The position numbers and the translations under genes were made by a program. A stretch of 5,592 nt of DNA from Limnovirga sp038203525. GTDB lineage: Bacteria > Bacteroidota > Bacteroidia > Chitinophagales > Chitinophagaceae. Below the pieces are notes generated by a model. It was not told where the DNA came from, did no database searches, and saw only the letters and a list, made by a program, of their open reading frames with translations. The DNA lies in the NCBI GenBank assembly GCA_038203525.1, contig JBBRDW010000182.1:1-5592 (forward strand), read 5' to 3'. Of the stretch, positions 1-4,606 are shown in pieces. Within the stretch, counting starts at the first letter, position 1; the number at the start of each line of letters is the position of its first letter.

Positions 1-612
1 CGGCGCTTTGGTGTTGATGTTTTCAAGTATCGTTTTTGCTTTGTTCAGCAACTCATCTGCGGCCACAACGTAATTTACCAAACCATATTGCAACGCCGTA
101 TTTGCATCGATCATATTGCCGCTCATGAGCATTTCTAATGCTCGGCCTTTACCGATCAACTGCGTTAAACGCTGCGTGCCGCCATAGCCGGGGATAAGGC
201 CAAGGTTTACTTCGGGCTGACCAAATTTTGCCTGCTCACCCGCAATCCGGAAATGGCAGGCCATTGCCAGTTCGCAACCGCCGCCAAGCGCAAAACCATT
301 TACCGCTGCTATGATTGGCTTTGGCGCATTTTCAATTTTATTAAACACATTTTGTTGTCCTGTTGCTGCGAGCTCTTTTCCCTGCGCTACATCCAATTCA
401 AGAAACTGGCTAATGTCGGCACCCGCCACAAAACTCTTTGGTCCGGCACCGGTAATGATTGCCGATCTTATTTCATTATTGCTGATCACTTCATCAATTG
501 CAGCACTCAATTCACTCATTACGGTTGAGTTAAGTGCGTTGAGTTTATCGGGGCGGTTAATAGTAATGGTGCAGATATTTTGCTCAACAGAAAAAAGTAT
601 AGTGCTGTACAT
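1..612 (-). CDS. Enoyl-CoA hydratase/isomerase family protein (crotonase fold), 3' end cut by window edge
   Basis: It hydrates trans-2-enoyl-CoA to 3-hydroxyacyl-CoA in fatty-acid or short-chain acyl-CoA metabolism in the cytoplasm. This is the family role; the exact substrate cannot be read from sequence. The frame is open from ATG at 612 to base 1 and gives 204 residues. Crotonases usually have about 255-265, so roughly the last 55 (the C-terminal trimerisation helices) lie outside. The oxyanion-hole segments are present at residues 62-66 (VAGAD) and 109-112 (LGGG). The two catalytic glutamates are in place: E114 in GGGCELAMAC and E134 in FGQPEVNLG, followed by PGYGGTQRL. Both being present argues for a true hydratase and not a catalytically altered crotonase. 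The ATG is the first start in frame and is preceded by an A/T-rich leader with a good -7 box (630-637). It is divergent from the TRIC-like gene. Confidence 0.95.
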   Translation of the reverse strand, partial: MYSTILFSVEQNICTITINRPDKLNALNSTVMSELSAAIDEVISNNEIRSAIITGAGPKSFVAGADISQFLELDVAQGKELAATGQQNVFNKIENAPKPIIAAVNGFALGGGCELAMACHFRIAGEQAKFGQPEVNLGLIPGYGGTQRLTQLIGKGRALEMLMSGNMIDANTALQYGLVNYVVAADELLNKAKTILENINTKAP

Positions 613-629
613 ATTTTAGAATATTTATT

Positions 630-637
630 CAAAAGTA
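630..637 (-). promoter_or_regulatory. Bacteroidota-type -7 box for the enoyl-CoA hydratase gene
   Basis: On the minus strand this reads TACTTTTG, a perfect match to the Bacteroidota sigma-A -7 consensus TAnnTTTG. It ends 17 bp before the ATG at 612, which would leave a very short 5' leader, common in this phylum. I see no clear -33 TTG/TTTG at the usual distance, so the call rests on the -7 box, its position and the matching box upstream of the mutase gene. Confidence 0.5.
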
Positions 638-721
638 AAGATTCATTTCAAGCATTTTTATTTTTAAAAGGCCTTGAATTTTATTTGTAAAAGATTGAAT
701 TACTTGTTTGTAAATTCGGTT

Positions 722-1324
722 ATGAATTTTCTAACGATTATCATTTATACCGGCACATTTGTTTTTGCAATAACAGGCGCATTAAAAGCAAGAACACACC
801 ATATGGATATTTTCGGTGCAACAGTGCTGGCCTTTGTAACAGCCTATGGCGGTGGAACCACCAGGGATTTGCTCATTGGCGTAAGACCGGTAAACTGGGT
901 GAACGATTACATAGCACTCGCACTTGTTTTAAGCGCCGTAATAATTGTTTCAATGGTTAACAATAAAATGATCCGCTTTAAGAAGACCATATTTATCACC
1001 GATGCCATTGGCCTTGGCATGTTTACCGTTGCAGGCATTGAGGTTAGTTTGCTAAATGGCGTAAACGAATTATATGCGGTGGTGATGGGCGTTATATCCG
1101 CCACTTTCGGCGGATTAATTGCCGACATTTTAAGTAACACAGTTCCCGATTTGTTAAAGCGCGGCGAGCTATATGCTACTGCCTGTTTAATTGGCGGCAC
1201 AATTTATATGCTGCTTTACAATGCGGGCATAAGCCAAAATGTAAACCTCGCAATATGCGTATTAATTATTGTGATAATCAGGATCGTTTCAAAATATAAA
1301 AGACTCAGTCTGCCGGAGATTTAG
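722..1324 (+). CDS. TRIC-like / UPF0126 family membrane protein (two glycine-transporter-type domains)
   Basis: This is an inner-membrane protein of 200 residues, the usual size of the UPF0126/YicG family, now grouped with prokaryotic TRIC cation channels. Some relatives are annotated as glycine transporters, so the substrate is uncertain. It has about seven hydrophobic segments arranged as two repeats. Repeat 1 spans roughly residues 5-78 and carries FAITGALKA and GGGTTRD (43-49). Repeat 2 spans roughly 92-165 and carries DAIGLGMFTVAG (94-105) and FGGLIAD (129-135). In repeat 2 the arginine expected before the aspartate is alanine (A134). I chose ATG 722 because it opens directly into the first membrane helix; the upstream in-frame TTG at 674 would add 16 polar, atypical residues. 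A weak -7-like TAAATTCG lies at 711-718. It stands alone, divergent from the hydratase gene and convergent with the mutase subunit gene. Confidence 0.9.
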   Translation: MNFLTIIIYTGTFVFAITGALKARTHHMDIFGATVLAFVTAYGGGTTRDLLIGVRPVNWVNDYIALALVLSAVIIVSMVNNKMIRFKKTIFITDAIGLGMFTVAGIEVSLLNGVNELYAVVMGVISATFGGLIADILSNTVPDLLKRGELYATACLIGGTIYMLLYNAGISQNVNLAICVLIIVIIRIVSKYKRLSLPEI

Positions 1325-1438
1325 TGTAGAGAAAACGCAATTTTTTTGAACCCGGCTTTTGTAAAAGAATGTAGCATTCGTTGCGTCGCACCCTTGTACT
1401 GAGGGAATTCTATGGAGCCGTGCGTAGAAAAAGTACCA
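1325..1438. other. Convergent spacer with short hairpins
   Basis: This 114-bp spacer lies between the stop codons of the TRIC-like gene (+) and the mutase subunit gene (-). It holds several short inverted repeats: CTTTT/AAAAG around 1356-1367, GAATG-TAG-CATTC (1367-1379), and CCCT/AGGG (1391-1394 with 1402-1405, 7-nt loop TGTACTG), next to one arm of the long-distance inverted repeat. No hairpin is followed by a convincing T-run, so I do not call a classical terminator, though the region probably handles termination from both sides. Confidence 0.35.
1380..1399 (+). repeat. Inverted repeat arm, left copy (GTTGCGTCGCACCCTTGTAC)
   Basis: This 20-bp sequence matches, in inverted orientation, the copy at 1961-1980 at 19 of 20 positions (C versus T at position 13). 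It sits in the convergent spacer downstream of both adjacent genes. Its flanks differ from those of the other copy, so the shared core ends sharply. It could be a dispersed intergenic repeat of REP type or the end of a small element. No copy was noticed elsewhere in the window. Confidence 0.7.
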
Positions 1439-1858
1439 TCAAAAACGCCTGTTCTCCTTAACCCATTCTTTAATGTATTCAGCAATTTCGCTCATGGTAG
1501 TGCCGGGCGCAAACAGTTTACCAACGCCCATTTCATTCAGCGTTTTCATATCATCTTCGGGAATAATGCCGCCGCCTGTAAGCAATACATCGTTCATTTC
1601 CTTTTCTTTCAGCAACTTAATTACTTTAGGGAAGACAGTCATGTGAGCCCCGCTGAGAATGCTGATGCCGATAGCATCTACATCTTCCTGCAATGCAGCA
1701 TTTACCACCATTTCAGGGGTTTGACGCAGGCCGGTATAAATTACTTCCATGCCTGCATCGCGTAAAGCTGTGGCAATAACTTTAGCGCCGCGGTCGTGGC
1801 CGTCAAGCCCAACCTTGGCAACCAATACACGAACCGGCCTGTTTAATTCTCTGCTCAT
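1439..1858 (-). CDS. Methylmalonyl-CoA mutase, stand-alone cobalamin-binding (C-terminal/small) subunit
   Basis: This 139-residue protein corresponds to the B12-binding domain that forms the C-terminus of full-length methylmalonyl-CoA mutase. The enzyme interconverts methylmalonyl-CoA and succinyl-CoA in propionate metabolism. All cofactor-binding hallmarks are visible. The DxHxxG motif is D19-G-H21-D-R-G24, and H21 is the expected lower axial cobalt ligand. GISILSGAH at 64-72 (S66, S69) and the GGG turn at 95-97 cradle the dimethylbenzimidazole tail. Length and start agree with known single-domain subunits, which work with a separate catalytic (TIM-barrel) subunit; none is encoded here. Members of the same domain family also serve isobutyryl-CoA or ethylmalonyl-CoA mutases, so substrate choice depends on the missing partner. 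A good -7 box lies at 1881-1888, suggesting its own promoter although the upstream gene is on the same strand. Confidence 0.93.
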   Translation of the reverse strand: MSRELNRPVRVLVAKVGLDGHDRGAKVIATALRDAGMEVIYTGLRQTPEMVVNAALQEDVDAIGISILSGAHMTVFPKVIKLLKEKEMNDVLLTGGGIIPEDDMKTLNEMGVGKLFAPGTTMSEIAEYIKEWVKENRRF

Positions 1859-1880
1859 GCAAGCGTAATTTATTGTTTGT

Positions 1881-1888
1881 CAAAAGTA
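1881..1888 (-). promoter_or_regulatory. Bacteroidota-type -7 box for the mutase subunit gene
   Basis: The minus strand reads TACTTTTG, identical to the box upstream of the hydratase gene and a perfect match to TAnnTTTG. It ends 22 bp before the ATG at 1858. A clear -33 TTG is not seen at the usual spacing. With the 162-bp gap to the glycosyltransferase stop, this suggests independent transcription. Confidence 0.5.
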
Positions 1889-1927
1889 ATATGAATTATG
1901 CGGAAAGTAACCGTTTAAGGTATAATG

Positions 1928-1969
1928 CTCTTGTCTTTGAAAGTACAATAAAGATATACTGTACAAGAG
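1928..1969 (-). other. Hairpin between the glycosyltransferase and mutase subunit genes
   Basis: CTCTTGT (1928-1934) pairs with ACAAGAG (1963-1969), giving a 7-bp stem with a 28-nt loop. The right arm lies inside the 20-bp inverted repeat at 1961-1980. It could slow or end transcription from the glycosyltransferase gene, whose stop is at 2021, but it has no T-run and may simply be part of the repeat. Confidence 0.3.
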
Positions 1970-1980
1970 TGCGACGCAAC
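1961..1980 (-). repeat. Inverted repeat arm, right copy (GTTGCGTCGCACTCTTGTAC on the minus strand)
   Basis: This is the reverse complement of the 1380-1399 sequence with one mismatch. It lies in the 162-bp gap between the glycosyltransferase stop and the mutase subunit start. The two arms enclose the complete mutase subunit gene and its likely promoter as a 601-bp unit. Confidence 0.7.
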
Positions 1981-2020
1981 AGTTGACGCTATGAAAATAA
2001 AATGCCCGGAACAAAAAAAC

Positions 2021-3559
2021 TTATCTGGTAAATTTCTTTTTTAAACCGGCAACACCTTTTTCAATTATACTGTTTAAAGAATCGTTGCCGTTCTCGAATA
2101 AAATAAATTTCATTCCATTCTCCCTGAATAAAGGAATGTTGAGTGAATCTTTCACCGTCATTTTTTCAAACTGCTGGAATACGATATCATCTTTCCCAGG
2201 AATATTGTGACCAACAAAAAGCAGGTTATTTATATTATATTTTTCAGGCATCCAGAATAGAAAAGATGCATCATCGCTGTACACTTGTGGCAAACCCATT
2301 TCTGCGCCATAATAATTCAATGCACCCGCCGAATAATAACCGCGGCAATACACCAATGTTTTCTTTTGCTGCTCTTCCGGCAAAGTTTTATACACAGCCG
2401 CCGCCCTCGCCGTCATTTCTTTCCAGCCCATCATATCCGCGAAATCCTGTGGCAGTGGATGTTGCTGAAGGTCTTCCCATTTAAAAGAGCCAGTTTTGTT
2501 TAACCCGGTTGCTTCGTAATATTTAACCAACTGTTCCGGTGGAGCTATTGGCATTACTAAAGGCATTGCAAATAAACCGAAAGAAACTGCAAATAGAAGC
2601 ATGGCATACCGCATAAATTTTAAACGGATGACTGTTACTTTTTCTAAATGAAACGCCCCAAAAGAAAATAATACCGGGTAAGCGCCAAGGGCATAATAAT
2701 CTTTGCCATGCAATATGATGAGTAAAATAATAACACATAAATAAGCCCAGGCAAAAAATCGGTACGGCTTTCCTTTGTTGGTAAGCATGACAAAAAATAA
2801 TCCTGCGATCCAAATAAAAACGCAGGGAAAATTCATCATAAACTGGCTTATGATAAAATCTGCCGGATTGATGAATTGAAGCTGTGTTTCCTGTAGTTCT
2901 TTCATGTGTGTTACCACAGGAAAAAGATGGTTATACTGCCATAGCATATTGGGCAGTATAAGGAGCAATGCAATTGCCGCTGCGAAATAAAGATGTTTGT
3001 TTAAAAATATTTTTCTGTGCGGTGTAAGCAGTAAACCAATTAAAATACTTGCTGCATAAAACGCAACAGAATATTTACTCATTATACCAAGGCCAATGCT
3101 GATGCTGAAAATATAGAGCCATTTATTTTTTTCGGTTTGTACGTAATTGAAGATGCTGTAGGCAATTGCTGTCCAGAAAAATACTTCCAGGAAATTTGGC
3201 TGAAATAAAAAGAAGAGACGCATATAACCATCCAGCATAAAAGGCAGCCAGCCGAGGATCAACGAAAAAGTTTTACCACCAAGCGATAAAATAATTTTGC
3301 CCACAAGTATAAAAGTAAAAGCGCCAAACAGCGAAGGCCATATTTTTATCCAGAACATACTACCGCCAAAAGCATTGGTAAGCCATGCGAATACAGATAA
3401 CAACGGCGGCACTTCCATAAAACCCCATGCCATGTGATGGCCTTCGGCGAGGTATAAAAACTCATCCCGGTGCGGTTCGTAATAGCTGTTCTGCAAAAAA
3501 AATGGGACAATGAATTTTATTACAGCCAGTAAATACAAAAGCCTGTTGCTCTTTTGCAT
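2021..3559 (-). CDS. GT39 / ArnT-like integral membrane glycosyltransferase
   Basis: This 512-residue polytopic protein has the layout of lipid-linked sugar transferases of the PMT/ArnT superfamily (GT-C fold), which move a sugar from a polyprenyl-phosphate carrier to a protein, lipid or glycan on the periplasmic side. The first helix (about residues 7-22) leads into a periplasmic loop with YEPHRDEFLYLAEG, whose R31-D32-E33 is the family's acidic catalytic motif, and then EVPPLLSV (49-56). Further family-like segments are FLFQPNFLEVFFWT (117-130) and HGKDYYALGAYP (284-295). I estimate 9-11 helices up to about 340. Residues 345-512 look soluble and probably form a periplasmic domain. ATG 3559 is preferred over an in-frame TTG at 3574, which adds only five residues. 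The start codon lies in a long hairpin (3537-3594). Acceptor and donor sugar are unknown. Confidence 0.88.
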   Translation of the reverse strand: MQKSNRLLYLLAVIKFIVPFFLQNSYYEPHRDEFLYLAEGHHMAWGFMEVPPLLSVFAWLTNAFGGSMFWIKIWPSLFGAFTFILVGKIILSLGGKTFSLILGWLPFMLDGYMRLFFLFQPNFLEVFFWTAIAYSIFNYVQTEKNKWLYIFSISIGLGIMSKYSVAFYAASILIGLLLTPHRKIFLNKHLYFAAAIALLLILPNMLWQYNHLFPVVTHMKELQETQLQFINPADFIISQFMMNFPCVFIWIAGLFFVMLTNKGKPYRFFAWAYLCVIILLIILHGKDYYALGAYPVLFSFGAFHLEKVTVIRLKFMRYAMLLFAVSFGLFAMPLVMPIAPPEQLVKYYEATGLNKTGSFKWEDLQQHPLPQDFADMMGWKEMTARAAAVYKTLPEEQQKKTLVYCRGYYSAGALNYYGAEMGLPQVYSDDASFLFWMPEKYNINNLLFVGHNIPGKDDIVFQQFEKMTVKDSLNIPLFRENGMKFILFENGNDSLNSIIEKGVAGLKKKFTR

Positions 3560-3594
3560 AATGTTTATTTGCAAGAAAGATACAACAGGCTTTT
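3537..3594 (-). promoter_or_regulatory. Long imperfect hairpin enclosing the glycosyltransferase start codon
   Basis: On the minus strand AAAAGCCTGTTG (3594-3583) pairs perfectly with CAACAGGCTTTT (3548-3537). Inside it, after a 3-nt bulge, CTTT (3579-3576) pairs with AGAG (3552-3549) through one G-U pair. After one mismatch, TTGCA (3574-3570) pairs with TGCAA (3558-3554). The terminal loop is 11 nt. The ATG (3559-3557) sits at the loop/stem border, so folding would partly bury it. It could control translation of the glycosyltransferase, or act as an attenuator or terminator after the small membrane protein gene, since the outer stem ends in TTTT. Confidence 0.55.
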
Positions 3595-3629
3595 AAAAAT
3601 GAAGATGAATTAATAAATTATTCGATAGT

Positions 3630-3842
3630 TTAAGTTACAGGTACTTTTTGTTTTCCTGCATAATATCGACCGACTAAAAATCCAATTAAAGGATTTATAA
3701 TGCTTAAAACAATAAAAGCAATAAATAATTTTGTAGTAATAGCGTCATCCTTTTTTAATTCAATCAATCTGCGGATTGTAATTACAAACAATATAATTCC
3801 TGCTATTAAGCTTAATATTAGCACGATTTCGTTAGTCGACAT
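3630..3842 (-). CDS. Small two-helix membrane protein, family not recognised
   Basis: It encodes 70 residues with two predicted membrane helices, about 5-24 and 37-58. They are separated by a basic/acidic cytoplasmic-type loop (RRLIELKKDD, 24-33), and the tail is basic (GRYYAGKQK, 58-66). The positive loop suggests both termini lie outside or in the periplasm, but the tail is also basic, so topology is ambiguous. I recognise no family. The ATG at 3842 overlaps the end of the upstream lipoprotein gene by 11 bp in another frame, and no promoter-sized gap exists. It is therefore almost certainly co-transcribed and probably translationally coupled with the lipoprotein, which hints at a joint job. 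A 70-bp spacer separates it from the glycosyltransferase gene. The overlap and membrane-protein composition favour a real gene. Confidence 0.72.
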   Translation of the reverse strand: MSTNEIVLILSLIAGIILFVITIRRLIELKKDDAITTKLFIAFIVLSIINPLIGFLVGRYYAGKQKVPVT

Positions 3843-4536
3843 AAGGGAGATTTATTTTGTGATGAATATTAATCATTCCGTAAGGCATGTGTTTTCCAAG
3901 TTCACACAATTCCCAAGTACAATCAAGCCACATGGCTGCATAACATGCACCTAACGTAGAAGCACATTCCAACGTTTCAAAGAAGCCAAGCCCATTACAT
4001 TTTGAGGCAACACAATTATGCACAGTTCTTAAAGTACATTCATCTATATATGCAGGAAGTTGTGATCCGCCCCCACCCCCACCACTAATGCCGTAAGGAG
4101 ATGTTTCACTTATCATAACACCATTGCTAAATTGCCATTGTTCAATTATTTGTCCATTGGCTGTAATTGTTTCAAAGCCTGTAAAAGTGCGGTTGCTAAT
4201 TTGAGTAAGAACAGGCACACTGGCGTTTGTAGTCCAAATTTTTATCGTAAAGGTTCCATACAGGTAGTCATTAGCAGATACCCATTTTAAATCAACCCTT
4301 CTTTGCATGAGAGTTGTTGTATTACTTACACTTGTAAAGGTAAGATCAACACTATCTGATGCAGAACGACTTGTGAAATAGGTTCCAGCGGGAGCTGCAA
4401 CTAAAGTAGTTGTAACATTTGATTGATCGGATGCAGATAACGGGTTTTGAGGTAAAGAAGTTGTCTTTGATTGCTCGCAGCTATTAATAAATATGAGAGA
4501 GATTATGGCGAACAATACTGAAGTGATTTTTTGCAT
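3832..4536 (-). CDS. Lipoprotein with hexaglycine linker and cysteine-rich C-terminal domain, family not recognised
   Basis: This 234-residue precursor begins with a lipoprotein signal peptide: K3, a hydrophobic core, and lipobox I17-N-S-C20. The mature protein would therefore be anchored through C20 in the cell envelope. Residues 21-60 are Ser/Thr-rich and probably disordered. Residues about 61-148 alternate polar and hydrophobic residues as in beta strands (VDLTFTSV, YLYGTFTIKIW, IIEQWQFSNG). A glycine run (G152-G157) leads to a helical-looking domain with seven cysteines: C167, C175, C180, C191, C198, C206, C211. The first three and last three have identical C-x7-C-x4-C spacing, offset by 31 residues. 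ATG 4536 is chosen because it starts the signal peptide; an in-frame upstream TTG would put 23 polar residues before it. It lies 70 bp downstream of gltX and overlaps the small membrane protein gene. Function unknown. Confidence 0.85.
   Translation of the reverse strand: MQKITSVLFAIISLIFINSCEQSKTTSLPQNPLSASDQSNVTTTLVAAPAGTYFTSRSASDSVDLTFTSVSNTTTLMQRRVDLKWVSANDYLYGTFTIKIWTTNASVPVLTQISNRTFTGFETITANGQIIEQWQFSNGVMISETSPYGISGGGGGGSQLPAYIDECTLRTVHNCVASKCNGLGFFETLECASTLGACYAAMWLDCTWELCELGKHMPYGMINIHHKINLPYVD
4067..4083 (-). repeat. G-rich tract encoding the polyglycine linker
   Basis: The coding (minus) strand reads GGTGGGGGTGGGGGCGG: two runs of five G flanked by GG pairs. It encodes the glycine linker just before the Cys-rich domain of the lipoprotein. 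It has enough G pairs for a two-layer G-quadruplex and is a plausible site of replication slippage. Confidence 0.6.
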
Positions 4537-4579
4537 ATTATTTGGATTTAATAGTAAAGATACTCTTTTATAATCAGTA

Positions 4580-4606
4580 CAAAATAATTTCTTGCATAAT
4601 GTCAAA
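4580..4606 (-). promoter_or_regulatory. Possible promoter for the lipoprotein/small membrane protein pair
   Basis: On the minus strand TTTG (4606-4603) is followed after 16 bp by TATTTTG (4586-4580), one base short of the Bacteroidota -7 consensus TAnnTTTG. It lies in the 70-bp gap after the gltX stop and 44 bp before the lipoprotein ATG. This is a weak match; the genes may instead be read through from gltX. Confidence 0.25.

Noticed and set aside
253..619. Plus-strand reading frames of 91 and 102 codons
   Set aside because: They lie opposite the enoyl-CoA hydratase gene, whose catalytic motifs are intact, and show no protein-like motifs.
907..1200. Minus-strand 97-codon frame
   Set aside because: It is the antisense shadow of the TRIC-like membrane protein gene.
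1403..1411. GAATTC palindrome as a special site
   Set aside because: A 6-bp palindrome is expected by chance in a window of this size, and nothing around it suggests a function beyond the neighbouring hairpins.
1412..1765. Plus-strand 117-codon frame
   Set aside because: It is antisense to the B12-binding subunit, which has a complete DxHxxG motif.
1859..2020. Cobalamin riboswitch before the B12-dependent mutase subunit gene
   Set aside because: The 162-bp spacer has no B12-box-like sequence (GCCACTG type) and contains the inverted repeat and a simple -7 box instead.
2143..2813. Frames inside the glycosyltransferase gene on both strands
   Set aside because: They are shadows of the long, family-consistent glycosyltransferase frame.
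3700..3954. Plus-strand 84-codon frame across the small membrane protein/lipoprotein junction
   Set aside because: It is opposite two overlapping minus-strand genes, and its composition looks like a reverse translation of membrane helices.
4537..4605. N-terminal extension of the lipoprotein from an upstream TTG at 4605
   Set aside because: It would put 23 polar residues ahead of a textbook lipoprotein signal peptide that begins at ATG 4536.
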